A DNA stretch of 64,000 nucleotides from Phoronis australis (lineage: Eukaryota > Phoronida > Phoronidae): contig NMRA01000165.1 of assembly GCA_002633005.1 (NCBI GenBank), forward strand, positions 62,518 through 126,517, in the 5' to 3' direction. Below the pieces are notes generated by a model that ran no database searches, had not been told where the DNA came from, and worked only from the letters and a program-made list of their open reading frames with translations. The position numbers were made by a program, and so were the translations under genes. Each line of letters begins with the position of its first letter. Positions within the stretch are counted from its first letter, which is position 1. This document shows, piece by piece, positions 45,192 to 56,870 of the stretch.

Positions 45192-46151
45192 ATGGCGTGC
45201 CCTTCAGTTCGTCTTCATAGCGGGTACAACATCCCAGCTGTAGGACTCGGAACGTCCCGTAATACGACCGAAGAGATTCAGAAAGCTGTTTACCTCGCAC
45301 TTCAGCTTGGATACAGACATTTGGATACGGCACACGTTTATCAAAATGGCGGTACTTTGGGCGCCGGGTTACGGACCGCTATAAGAGATGGCATTGTACA
45401 GAGAGACGAAGTGTTCATTACTGGCAAATTGTGGAATACTTTTCACAGATATAATGATGTAAAGGTTGGACTGCGGAAGGATCTTGATGAGATCGGAGTG
45501 GATTACTTCGATCTCTATCTCATACATTTCCCTATTGCGTTTGAGCGACTCGAGTCAGAAGTGGCGAGCCCCGTGGATTCTCATGGCAATGTACTGACCA
45601 CAGACGTTGAGTTCACTGAGACCTGGGCGGCCCTGGAACAATGTGTCCGCGAGGGCTTGGTACGATCCATAGGTCTATCTAACTTCAGTATTAGCCAGAT
45701 TCAGCAAGTTTTAGACATGTGTACAATTCAGCCAGCTGTGTTGCAGTGCGAGGCGCATCCGTTTCTGCAGCAGACAGAACTTGTCAATTTTTGCAAGACA
45801 CGCAAAATTGTCTTCACCGCCTACGCTCCCCTAGTCTCACCAGAGCGCATTAAGACACACGGCGTAGTCGGCCCGAGTGTATTTGACGACCCTGTACTGG
45901 CTGAATTGTCTCACAAGTACAAGAAGACAGTGGCACAGTTTGTACTCAAGTGGCTCATTCAACGTGGAATCACCGTCATACCGAAAAGTGTCACTCCGAG
46001 TAGAATTGAAGAAAATTTTAATCTGTTTGATTTTGAAATATCGAACGAAGATATGGAGCGGGTAACTCAACTTGATGCCGGATTTCGAGCTGTCAATTTT
46101 CGTAATTTTCCGTCAGTTGCAAAGCATAAATTCAACCCGTTTAATGAATGA
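45192..46151 (+). CDS. Aldo-keto reductase, copy B
   Basis: Intact, 319 residues, uninterrupted; same fold and tetrad as copy A (Asp45, Tyr50, Lys79, His112) and the same cofactor loop. It differs from copy A at residues 13, 26, 31, 54, 56, 70, 95 and two near 124-127 (Asp to Glu, Gly to Ala); none is a tetrad residue, though 54 and 56 lie just after Tyr50 in the substrate-side loop. From 45,566 to 46,310 the DNA is identical to copy A. The ATG at 45,192 was preferred over an upstream TTG because it matches copy A and the family start. Both copies open argues that both are, or were recently, functional. Confidence 0.93.
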   Translation: MACPSVRLHSGYNIPAVGLGTSRNTTEEIQKAVYLALQLGYRHLDTAHVYQNGGTLGAGLRTAIRDGIVQRDEVFITGKLWNTFHRYNDVKVGLRKDLDEIGVDYFDLYLIHFPIAFERLESEVASPVDSHGNVLTTDVEFTETWAALEQCVREGLVRSIGLSNFSISQIQQVLDMCTIQPAVLQCEAHPFLQQTELVNFCKTRKIVFTAYAPLVSPERIKTHGVVGPSVFDDPVLAELSHKYKKTVAQFVLKWLIQRGITVIPKSVTPSRIEENFNLFDFEISNEDMERVTQLDAGFRAVNFRNFPSVAKHKFNPFNE

Positions 46152-48486
46152 CTTGGTAAAAGTCAAAACTTTCGGAGCGTTCACTAGGAGAAAATGTTGC
46201 CGGCCGTTTAGCACACATACGTGTGCAACTCGCCCTGTTTAGCCTGCTAAAAACAACGAGCCTTACTCTCTTAAAATTGATCTCGCAAGCCTCAACACTG
46301 GAATGAATGAGTCGCGATGACTTGGTATCGGTATATGGGTGCTAGAGTGCAACGATCTTACATAGTGAGCGTTATCACGGCATTGTGGCATGAACCTCGC
46401 ACTTGGGCTTACGCTTTGCATTCAATGACGCATTTTTATGCACATCTCAAGGAAAAGCTAAGAAGTTTTGAGCTGTAAACGCTGGTCCATGCACCCTTGG
46501 CAATATTTTCATTGGCTCATAGTAGTCTGAAGACATGTAGCTTTAATTTATTGTCGACTACAAGAAGAACTCAGTGAACTATCTGGATGATTGTACTTGT
46601 GATTGCAATGTGCCTGAGAAATTGCTTCTACTGATTTCTATTAGCATTATGTGCAGTCTTGTCGAATGGGTTATGGTTGAAGTTGTTATTATGTAATCAC
46701 TGTTTTTGAAGGTGTTGCTATACCTTTATAGTAGTTAGGTTGTATAACCATGAGAATAGAATTGTTATTATACTTGATTGCCTTTTAGGTCGTATCTCAA
46801 GTTTCATGCACTCGTTATACATCTGAATATACTGTGGAATTGTCGATTACTAGCTCCATGATGAGGCTGATCCATTACTACAACATATGTCTATGTTAAA
46901 TAAATATTTTCTCTCTTAGGTCTACTTGTCGCAGGTTAGTGACCTGTCGCTGCGCACTGAATCAAATCACTTGCACCATGCTCGTCTTAATTAATAAGTT
47001 TACACTACTTTAGTAAACAGAACTTTTTTCATGGAGTAAATTAGATTTTAGGAACTAGATGGCCACCATTTCCAAAACAGTCCTTTGGTAGAGAACCACA
47101 TGTAGTTGAGGTAGTTGGTCTCGGCGTTCTAGGTTAAGGTTATGTTGGACCCGAGAGAAGTGTTGAACTTGGTTACTTCATATATCAGATATAGTTGTTT
47201 GCATTCATAACAAACTTTCTTATAATACTACATGCTTTACACACGTTTCCGCCCAAAACGCTCATCCACTTTTGCAAAGGGGCTATCAATGTAAGATGAA
47301 TTTTATGATTTTTTCTGAAAAACCAAAGGTTACACAATATAAAAAGAAATAATTTAGAACATTGTGACAGCGCGTACGAGATTTCATCTAGAAAATTGAG
47401 TTAAAGTGAATTTTGGTCAGCATCTCATTTTTTTACAAGAATGCACTTTTGTCTTTTCTTTTTTTTTTGCTAATTTTGAATATGATCCAATCAATGACAG
47501 ATTGGCATAAAGTAATATACAGGCTTTTTACTTCCAGAAAATATATCCTTATACTAAGTTGTGTTCGTAGCATATAGTTTTGTACATGTTCGGCTGAAAA
47601 CACAGACTTGTATAAAAGGTCTTACAAAACTTTTCCTAGGAAGAATTTGAAGTTTTAAACTAGGTGCAGGGTTAGCTAGGGCCTCAACTAAAACTGGGAG
47701 GCCCTATCTATACTCCAATATCACGACCAGTGCTGGGTACGAAACTTTCTTTTCAATGCTGTAGTCCCGAGCAAAACGTCATAATTTGGTAGCCTCCTGA
47801 TTACGGTAGAGTCGTAGCCCCGATACGGGAAGAACGAGACTTTACAGCAGTGGTCAAAAAGGGGGTCGATATGGACCGTCCTCACGCAGTCGATAAAAAC
47901 CTTGCGGGGGTCGGTGACATTTCAGGGGGTCAATGTCAAACAGAAATGGAAAGCACAAGCATTGAACCGGACCTGTAAGAGGAACATATTGATGTTTGCC
48001 GCTTGGAGTCAAGTCTTGTCGACTTCTGGACCAATTTGAATACCGCAATTTGAGTCCAGCCATTTCTGCTGGTGTTTCCCTACGTGGTGATGTGGGAGTC
48101 ACTCGATCAATATTTCATCGAAACTAACTAAACATGGAGGAGCGTGGTGACTCCAGACTGAAAACCGGCTAATCCTCAGGCAAATAACTATGCCATCTAT
48201 AGTGGCCATTAGGGGCATCCTTCTCATTGACTTATGCTTGAATTAAAGTTGTATGTGAAGTAAAATTTATTGTTCATACCGTAACTGAAACCAGGGGGTC
48301 GACAGCAGACAAAAAAAGATCATTTAGGGTTCTACAGTCAGAAAGTTTACCTACACTACACTATAAATCAAAAGGGATGCCCCAATGCTTACTACAAAAA
48401 AATCACCAGGCATAAATTATATATGGTTTTCCCTCAAATCCAAAAGTGAGGTATTTTTTTCAGCAAAAAATAATCTACTGTACATT
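46152..48486. other. Duplicated non-coding 3' flank of AKR B
   Basis: Counterpart of 27,273-29,748, lacking about 110 bp near 46,525. Ends with the CATT target site (48,483-48,486) of the env-element. Confidence 0.6.
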
Positions 48487-49307
48487 TGTGGTATATCAAT
48501 GCGTGTTGTGGCCAACAGATGGCGCGCTCGTGGTAATAAATAAAAGAACACACGAATACCTTAACAATACAATACGTCTATTAATTTGCAGCGTTGTGAT
48601 TTACAAACAATAGATTACATCGAATTGTGAGACTGACGACTGTTCAAATGAAACGATATATCGTTACAGGTGAAAGTATTAATCTACAGTGCCACCAGTT
48701 ACCCGTAGCTGGGAGTAATATATTGGTCATAGCCCGTAGCTACCGCACACGTTAATGAAATATAAGTCGGAACATGAACTGACCCTCTAAAACAATCACT
48801 AGACTGGTTCAAATTGACTAACAGGCTGAGACCACCGCCTGTATTAAGTGTTTATACCTTGACTCTTCTATTCGACTTCACTAAACTGTTTTTCCTCGCC
48901 TTTGCTGTTGGCTCCTCCTAGACATCAGGTCTGGGTCTCATTCACGGTTTTCGTCTCGGTCTAGGTCTGGTCTGGGTCTTGTTCTCGGTCTGGGTTTTGG
49001 TCTGTCTCGGTCTTGGTCTAATTCTCCTTGATAGCCAATGTCTTAAATACTGTTCTAGCCGGCATCATATGATGGGCCCATCTCGTGACGGTTAAAGTCC
49101 CTGGTCAGAGTTTGCACGTGACACTTGCATAACAATTAATTAACTTGAATGGAACTTACCCAACAAAATCAAATCAGCTGACTATTGAAACAATTCTTGC
49201 ATAACACCTGTGATAATCTCTGCTACAGTCAAAGACATGATTGCAATGCACTTTTAATTTTCGGAAACCGTAATTAAATGCAGGGGTCCTAGCCTCATTA
49301 TATTACA
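48487..49307 (-). repeat. 3' LTR of copy B
   Basis: TGTGGTATATCA ... TATATTACA, 821 bp; next to a polypurine tract at 49,308-49,319. AATAAA-type and GGTCT-repeat segments as in copy A. Confidence 0.9.
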
Positions 49308-49340
49308 CTCCCCCCTTTTGTACGTCCGCCACCACTACAC

Positions 49341-50204
49341 AGTGGCAGATCTAGGATATCACAAGGGGGGCCCAACATTTTGTCCGGCTGTAAGCATTTA
49401 CGCAAACCACGATTGTTGATGCGCGTAGCACCCAATGGGGGGAGGTCGGGAGGGGGGCAAACCTCCCGCCCAGGAAATTTTTCTGTTTTTTCCTCTAAAA
49501 ATCAAGTATTTTCCTTTATTTCTGATGTATTATCCAAGAAAAAAGGCAAAAAAAAAAAACACGGAGAACGTGTCACACACGAAAAACTGTGAGTTCCACA
49601 GACTCGAACTCACAACCTGGCTATACCACTACACCACCACGATTTCACTAATAACTTCAAACTAAGAGACCTACTTGTTTATGATCCACAGCGTTTGCGC
49701 GCGAAACCTACTTCTTTTTGTAATGTTTATTACACGTTTTATATTTTGTGCAATCGGTTCTTAACAAATTTGTTGTATTTGAAATAGTCTTCAAATGCCC
49801 AAAAGACCAAATCCGTTTTTCGTGTTGGCAATAATGACTTGATTGCTTTGGAAATCGTCTTAAGTGACGGTTTGACAAAGAGAGAATTAATGAGTTTCTG
49901 AGTGATTCACTAAGGCTTCGATTAAAATTCACATCTTACCAGCAGCTTCTGTTTTTTCATCGTCACTCAGGTTCCATTTTCTTTAAAAAATGAAGTAAAT
50001 TTTCTTCATTGCACAGTGGAGCAGACGAGGGAAACGGAGTCGTAGTGCGCAGCGCCACTGCCGGTCGCCTGGGATATAGCGGGAGAGCCTACACTTAGCC
50101 ATAGTTCCGTTACGAATGCGCCGTGTTTTTTTTTTTGCGGCAGCCAAGGGGGGGAGGGGGGCCGGGCCCACTGCCCCTCCCCCCCTAAATCCACCTATGC
50201 TACA
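49341..50204. mobile_element. MITE in the 3' internal region of copy B
   Basis: Ends CAGTGGCAGATCTAGGATAT and, reversed, CATAGGTGGATTTAGGGGGG, of the CAGTGGCGGAT type common in hAT-like MITEs, flanked by CTACA on both sides. The matching site in copy A (ACCACTACAGGCATATG, about 31,045) is uninterrupted. It carries a tRNA-like piece at about 49,590-49,650 and G-rich ends. Confidence 0.65.
49590..49655 (-). repeat. tRNA-like (SINE-type) segment inside the MITE
   Basis: On the minus strand: A box TGGTGTAGTGGT and B box GAGTTCGAGTC at suitable spacing. It shares the A box with the repeats at 11-12 kb but otherwise differs. The lack of a full cloverleaf argues against a working tRNA gene. Confidence 0.45.
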
Positions 50205-50205
50205 G

Positions 50206-50515
50206 GCATATGCCTGGTTCTCCCTTGTATTTCTATTTCAAGCGAGAAAATGTCAACCACGTCTGCCACACATTCCCTTCGGTCATAACGGACTTGGGCA
50301 TATTGGGCGTCGCTCTACTTTGTTCAACCCCACGACTGTCTGTCGCACGACAGTCCCTTTAGAGTCTGGTTACCCCCGTATTGCACGCTCGCAAAATCTG
50401 CTAGCGACAACACAGTGGCGTCCGCCGTAGGGTCGACGCGGAAGACGATCCATTGCCCTTCCACTGTTGCATCTAACCGGACAGCTGGTAACGTTTTGTA
50501 CATCGGTTCGGGCAT
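50206..50515 (-). pseudogene. Second retropepsin-like frame (copy B), truncated
   Basis: Same 63-codon start and the same two in-frame stops as in copy A, with one amino-acid change (Lys to Asn, YGGNQTL). The C-terminal part is cut off by the MITE. Confidence 0.42.
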
Positions 50516-50781
50516 TTTTTTTCTGCAAAAGCTTCCTAAGTTCCTTTAGATATCGAAATAATTGTCAATGTTAATAACCACCACCTTTCAGCCAACCACC
50601 CAGTATACTGTAGTCTCTAGTGCGAGGGTTGGTAGAATTACCAGTAATTGTCCGAAGTCACACGGAGGTTTCTTCCAGGCCGTCTTCGGTTGCCAGATCC
50701 AAGTCAGGCTACATGCGTCGGATCAGTCGCTTCATCTCGATTGGCTTGCCATTCAGCTGAGCCGCTTTGGCGATGTGGTCG

Positions 50782-52593
50782 TCAGCACTGGGTTTCTCCC
50801 CAGCCAGTGACGTCTGTCGCCGGGGCATCGTTCGGCGCGAGCGCGTGTGCAAACGCCGGCGGTGCACCGGCAACTGGGCGCCTATCACTGGTTAACACAG
50901 GCTGATACTGTTTGAGCATGGCACGTGCAATTTTTTTACGTCTTAAGAAAACAATTAACCCCAAAGTCAAGACCAATGCTGCTATTCCTAGAGCGATATA
51001 TACCCAAAATTCATTATCAGGGGTCCATGGTTTCGGGATTTCTAAGTCACGTAAATCAGTGACTAGATAGTCTAATGGAATTAAGGGTAAATGAGCGAGG
51101 CGTGGCGGTATTTTTATCCTCACGTGTTTAGGAAAAGCGGCTATATAAGGAGACCACATTATGAAGGATTCCTTCCGGATTCTCAAAACTCGAGCAAAAC
51201 TATCTGGATGCTCGTATCTAGACTCTCTGTGAAAAGTTCCCAGGAGAGTCATAGTCGGGTGTGTGGCCTGGCACCCGTAATCAAAGTGTATCAAATTTAC
51301 CCCAGTGTGCACTGTAATCGACTTGGTGCGGCTGTGGTTGCACAAAAGGGAAAATCTTGTAATTTCAGGTATATGGTCGTTGGTAAAGCCGTGTTCGTTC
51401 TAATGAAAACGCGGCAGAACCTTTTGATAGCATCGTCAAACTTCATAAACAGAGCCACCACACAATCTTTGCTCAACTTGACCGGGCGGAACGGTTGTCG
51501 GGTCTCACAAAAACTAAGTGACGAGCATGCCTCCATATTGGCGTAATCTATTAAAGCGTAGGACATTCGTTCTGGGTTTATGGCTAACGCCTTCGCTTCC
51601 AATGAATACTTGGCTAAAATGTGAGAACGGTTGGAATAAGGGAAGGGAGCCGGCAGATTATGAATTTGAAATAATTCCATCCGTGCGTAAGTGTCAATCA
51701 ACGATATTCGAAAAGTGACCAAAATTCGTCCATTTCCCCACGCAGTATGACAAGGGAGAGATTTATAGTATTGGAACAACTCTGTGTCCGGATCAAAATG
51801 TAATTTTAAGTGGCGTGGAATATTAGTTCGTATATCCTTTAATATTCTGCGCTGGAGTGACTTGCCCCAGGGACACTATTCCTATTTGACTTTCGATGTG
51901 AGCTAAATAGCCCAAGGCTTTTTGTGCTGCCAATTCCAAGTGGTTTAAAGACAGATAAATCCTGTATTTCGTCGTTCAGCATATCAGTCACGTTATTAAG
52001 ACGCTGCTCTATTTCATGTGTTGAAAGGATTAAGTCATTCAGGGTTTCACGGTTTCTGTTTACTTCGCTTCTACTGGCTTTCATTACAGTTACCCATTTC
52101 AAGGCGTTAGTAACGATTCTTTTTTGATTCCTTACTATCATATCGATGGTTTCCCTAATACCGCTGACGTCTTCGTCAGTGGCTGTACCGAATAGCCAAT
52201 GACTGATTTTTCCTATAGATGGTAAAACACTCCGTTTGCTTCTGTCATCGCGAGATTGGGCTAAAGTGTTATAGCCATCTAACAACTGGTCTATAGCTTC
52301 TTTCGTAAATCTGATATCGTCAATTTGTTTTCTCAGTCGGGTGTAATACCCCATGAAATTAGCAAGCGAAGTTTTTCCTCACTTGAGTGTGCGCATTGTA
52401 AGCACGGGCCTTCAATGTCCTGTGAGAACTGGAGCATGAAGTTAGAAAATTCGCTGAGGTCGATGAAACTCGTCACCCACCAGTGTCCCCATGAACTATA
52501 AAATAAATTAATTTTCTCAAAAACTACCCCATTTTTGACAACAACGCATTGCACGATACCAGTCAATAATAGTACACCCGTCAAACGTTGCAT
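50782..52593 (-). pseudogene. F-type envelope protein, broken (copy B)
   Basis: Same plan as copy A: signal-like start at 52,593, RSKR cleavage-like site, LFGTATDEDV block, coiled-coil region, and a membrane anchor (VYIALGIAALVLTLGLIVF) near the end. Frame breaks fall at about 52,350 (just before YYTRLRKQ), at 51,840-51,930 (with loss of about 60 bp relative to copy A) and at about 51,320. Most breaks differ from those in copy A, so the two envs decayed largely after they separated. Confidence 0.75.
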
Positions 52594-52841
52594 TTTCTCT
52601 GAAACAGCAATAAATCACTGAGTTAACATTAACTCGCTACTTATACAAATTAAGCAACTCGCTACTTGTACTACTTAAATTGCCGTGAACTGACTGGGAT
52701 ACCCTTAGATCATATACGTTACATATGAGTACCCATGGCTAAATTTCGTTTGGGTTACCAATCCCGTCCTTAATATTCAAATATAAGTGTGCTAAAATAT
52801 CTCAGTGGTTCTACTGAAAATACTCCTAAAGTGTTAGGTTC

Positions 52842-54482
52842 CTATCGACCATCCTTAAATGTTTCTAACATCATGCGGCATAACTTTAGGTACTCCGATG
52901 AGAGAGTTTGGGTCGTTTTTCTGCACTTCCGGCCTCTCCTTCGGTCCAAGCGCGTGACGACGTTCACGTCAATGGCGTCGTCATCCTGGACTGGTTCCAC
53001 CGCGACGTCTGCATCCATCTCCTCTGACGGCATAGAGTGTTCGTCGTTTGGTTCTGAGAGGTCCGTCATCGGATCCGATTCGGCCGAGGCTTCGGGTCCG
53101 TCGTCTTCTGATGATGAGATCACCTTATCATTCATCTGAGGTGCTGGCTTCGTCTGAGCCAACGTCTTCACTAGCCCCCTCTGTTGGAGCCTTTTTCGGA
53201 GTTCCGCTAAGGGTACATCAGAGTCATCGGAAGATGAATCCCTCTTCATTTGGCGGAAATGGTCCTGTAGACCTTGGTTTTGAGCAGCTTCTGTTTCGTC
53301 GTCAGACATGTCTCTGTCTTCGCTTGAACTAGGTGGAACGGCGTAGCGTGCCCTCCTTATCTGAGGGTAGTCGTCGTCCTTCATCTTCCAGTCATCGACT
53401 TGTGACGTCTCAGGTTGTCTATGTGTGACTTGGTAACCGTCCCGTCCAACTGGTTCCTGATGACGTACTTCTTGTCGGACTGTCGTTCCAATTTAAGATG
53501 CCCCAGTAACCGGTCCATCTGGGGTCTAGTTTGCTGGTTTTGGAATTATTTTTGAGTTAAACAAGATCTCCAACTTCTAATTCAACTAAAACTCTGCCCT
53601 TATTCTCGACTGCTAGTCTTTTGTTCTGATGGTGCTTTATCACCCGATAAACTGTCCTAAAAACTCTATGTTGGTTTTGTAGGATAATCTTATGTTCTTC
53701 CTCGCCCACGTATTTAGCATGTGGCCGCATTATATTATGCACAGGAAGTTTATGGTCTCTACCGAACATAAGAAAATAACTGCTATACCTAGTATAATTG
53801 GTATGAAAATTCAAACATGACTCTACTTGACTGAGATAAACATCCCATTGTCCGGATTATGACGGCATAATTTGCTCAAAACGTCACCAAGGACTTTGTG
53901 TGCTCGTTCAACTCGGCCATTTGATTTTGGATTGTAAAAGCTGGTTGTAACATGCCGAATGTTAAATGATTCCAATACGTCTTTCATTGTTTTGTTTATA
54001 AATTCGGAGCCAGTTGTCTGAGACCAAAATGTTCATTATACCAAATCTACAAAAGGTATCAGTGGTTAGGATTCGTGCGATTGTGGCGGCATTCTTATCC
54101 CGCATCGGATACAACAACGTGTAATTTGAAAACCAATCAGTCAGAGTCAAAATATATCGATTACCACTGGGTAATGGTTTCATAGCGCCAACACAATCTA
54201 TCGATACCTGTTGCCAAGGGCCGTTCACAACATTGGACGCCCCTAGCGGAGATTTAACTGCTCTCAGATTTCGGTCCTGGCATGTAACGCATTCTGAAAC
54301 ATACTTCTCAATGTCTTTAAACATTCTAGGCCAGAAATAACTATTTCTAGACGATTGATAGGTTCTATCTATCCCTGCATGTCCTAGGTGATCATGATAT
54401 TGTTTGATGACTAGCGACTGTAAATGTTTGGGAACATACAGACGAATCTTAACGTCGCCATGTTCATCAACTTAGGCATTTG
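52842..54482 (-). pseudogene. Integrase and C-terminal tail of pol (copy B)
   Basis: Lacks about 65 bp at the start, relative to copy A, but keeps zinc-binding residues (CVTCQ), the first catalytic Asp (SIDCVGAMKP) and the second (NILVSDNW). The frame then shifts at the same base as in copy A. Further breaks near 53,850 and 53,500. The acidic tail is one open frame of 180 codons (53,384-52,842), where copy A has a shift. Confidence 0.82.
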
Positions 54483-56522
54483 TCATTCAGAGGTAAGATC
54501 AGGTATAGGAGGACTCTCCATTTCGTGCGATTTAAGATCTACTCTGCTGTCATCTACTACGTTAATCTGTGCTACTGGAGCCTGAACCTCGAAAGTCCTA
54601 TCGTCTATATCTAACGTTTCCTCGTCAACTGCATTATCATCGTTAGAAGGCGCTCTGCTCAGCAAGTCAGCCATCGTATTGTCCTTCCCAGGGATATGTT
54701 TGATTTCAACGTCATAAGCCGAAATGAGTACCGACCATTGCGCCACTTTCTTATTTTGAATATCGCTTTTGAGCAAATAGATGAGGGGCATGTGATCCGT
54801 GAAAAGTGTGATTTTGGAATTGTAAATGTAATGTTCGAATTTCTTAAGAGCCATCAACACCGCGAAACATTCCTTTTCAATGGTTGCCCCGCATTTCTGT
54901 GTGTCAGTCAGTTTTTGCGACATAAAATAGGTGGGTTTTTCGACGTCTTCGTCTGTACACTTTTGTACCAAACAAGCTCCAATTCCAAAATCACTCGCGT
55001 CTGTGTATATAGTGTAACTCAATTTGGGATCGGGATAATTTAGCATTGGAACTGCGGAAAGATGTTCTTTGATTAATTTGAAAGCGTGTTCGCATTCAGG
55101 GGTCCATTTAAATCTGGCATATTTCTTTGTGAGTTCAGTCAATGGGGTCATATTGCCCGCTAAATTAGGAATAGACCTTCGATAGTATGACAGGATTCCT
55201 TGCAGTGCCCTTACTTCTTTTACCTTGGCTGGTCGTTTCATTGCTCTTATAGCCGAAATTTTGGCTGGGTCCGGGCGGATCCCTTCTTTATCTACTATGA
55301 AGCCCAGATAGCTCGTTTGAGGCTTGAGAAACTGACATTTGGACAATTTTAACTTCAAATTGTGTTCTCTGAGGCGTTGGAAAACAATTTTCAAGTGCTC
55401 AAGGTGTTCGGTAACACTTTTGCTGTAAATAATACAGTCATCGATATAGGCTCTAGGAAAAGGGAGTCCCTCTAAAACAATTGACATGAGTTCCTGGAAG
55501 AAACTGGGACTGTTACAAAGTCCGAATGGCATCACCTGAAATTGGTAAAGATTGTGACCCGTTGAAAACCCTGGGCAAAAGGCTGTCTTTTCCTTGTCAT
55601 TAGGGTGCATTTGAATCTGCCAAAAACCACTACATAAATCTAATGAGCTGTAAGTGCAAGAGCTTCTGAGATCGTTCAGTATGTCATCAATTTTCGGTAG
55701 GAAGAATGAATAACCTTTAGTTACACTGTTCAATTTTCTATAATCTACACGAAACCTTACGCTACCATCTTTCTTGGTTACTAATACTATAGGTGAGCAA
55801 TAGTTGGATCTAGAAGGTTCTATAACTTTTGCCGAAAGCATTTTATCCACCGCTTCTTTGGCTATTTGCTGTTTCGCTATCGGAAGCTGATAAGGCCTTT
55901 GCTTGACAATCGTGCCGTCCGGCACGTCTATGCGCATTTGTACCGTTTTCGTTTTCCCTAGATCGAGGTCTGTTGCCGCGAAAACATCGCTATCCTGTTT
56001 TAATAATTCCTTCACTAAGTTACCATACTCATCAGGTGTATCAATTTCAGATAGGTCTAACTTTTGTTTACTAATCGACTGGGCTGATGCTGGTTTATCT
56101 AATACATTCACAATGTTTGCGTTACGCAACTCTTCAACCTGGCCTACTGCAACTCCTCGTTTTATCTTGATATACCGGCCAGAATTGTTGATTATCTCTA
56201 ATGGAAATTTACCAGCTTTGCCTGGCTTTATTATTGCATTGGAAATGTACAAGCCAGATTCATAATTTAGGAATCCGGTCGTCAAAGGTGAAACTTGGAA
56301 TACTTGCCGTTTGTGGCTACCTCTGGCTGTGCAAATTCTGGCGCGACATACCATTTTGGAATTGACAACAATTTCGTTGATTACTCTAGCATAAGATTTG
56401 ACCAATGAGTCTTGAATTAGGGGTGTGTAAAATTCTTTTATCCGCAACATTCTAAGATCAAAGTATACACGACAATTATTCTTATGGAGAAAGTCTTTCC
56501 CGATTAGCATTCTTCGGTTCAC
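54483..56522 (-). CDS. RT-RNase H polyprotein of copy B, open
   Basis: 679 codons. Residues 1-90 are the protease-RT connection; RT runs from about 180 to 440, with catalytic Asp295 (SLDLCSGF) and the YIDD box at 359-362; then the thumb, with LQGILSYYRR. RNase H is at about 500-625, with Asp508 (IYTDASDFGIGA), Glu549 (ATIEKECF), Asp576 (LFTDHMPL) and the HIPGKDNTMAD end. All polymerase and nuclease acids are present. The start at 56,522 is where the frame opens, not a likely real start, since pol is made as a fusion. It ends in TGA (54,483-54,485) in frame with the integrase start. Confidence 0.88.
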   Translation of the reverse strand: MNRRMLIGKDFLHKNNCRVYFDLRMLRIKEFYTPLIQDSLVKSYARVINEIVVNSKMVCRARICTARGSHKRQVFQVSPLTTGFLNYESGLYISNAIIKPGKAGKFPLEIINNSGRYIKIKRGVAVGQVEELRNANIVNVLDKPASAQSISKQKLDLSEIDTPDEYGNLVKELLKQDSDVFAATDLDLGKTKTVQMRIDVPDGTIVKQRPYQLPIAKQQIAKEAVDKMLSAKVIEPSRSNYCSPIVLVTKKDGSVRFRVDYRKLNSVTKGYSFFLPKIDDILNDLRSSCTYSSLDLCSGFWQIQMHPNDKEKTAFCPGFSTGHNLYQFQVMPFGLCNSPSFFQELMSIVLEGLPFPRAYIDDCIIYSKSVTEHLEHLKIVFQRLREHNLKLKLSKCQFLKPQTSYLGFIVDKEGIRPDPAKISAIRAMKRPAKVKEVRALQGILSYYRRSIPNLAGNMTPLTELTKKYARFKWTPECEHAFKLIKEHLSAVPMLNYPDPKLSYTIYTDASDFGIGACLVQKCTDEDVEKPTYFMSQKLTDTQKCGATIEKECFAVLMALKKFEHYIYNSKITLFTDHMPLIYLLKSDIQNKKVAQWSVLISAYDVEIKHIPGKDNTMADLLSRAPSNDDNAVDEETLDIDDRTFEVQAPVAQINVVDDSRVDLKSHEMESPPIPDLTSE

Positions 56523-56870
56523 ATCACGAATTACAACAAAATCATGTTTGAGAATATTGTTTCCAATTTTTCAATTCAACATGACGCAAGCGAGGACATT
56601 TAACCGTTAATTATTTGCTGTCTGCACTACAGGTTTTCGATTGACCATTTCTACTAGGCCTTTTCGTTTAAGTTCCTCAAACGTAACTTCCGATATAACC
56701 GAAATTGCAGCACCCGATTCTATTAATGCCCTGACTCGCGTCTGTCCCACTTGTACTTGAATACTATCCTCGCTTCCCAAAAAACATAAAGTTACTACGT
56801 CATCCTGACCCGCGGAAGCTCTCTAGTCAGTGCTTATTAGTTTCCCTGGGGTTTAGCGTCATTTGGTGTG
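56523..56870 (-). pseudogene. Protease of copy B, inactive
   Basis: One frame with stops reads QVGQTRVRALIESGAAISVI, where the active-site Asp (DSG) is Glu (ESG), then TFEELKRKG and DFVVIRDVNRR. Two stops follow (near 56,612 and 56,572). Missing from copy A by deletion. Frameshifted against gag. Confidence 0.65.
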
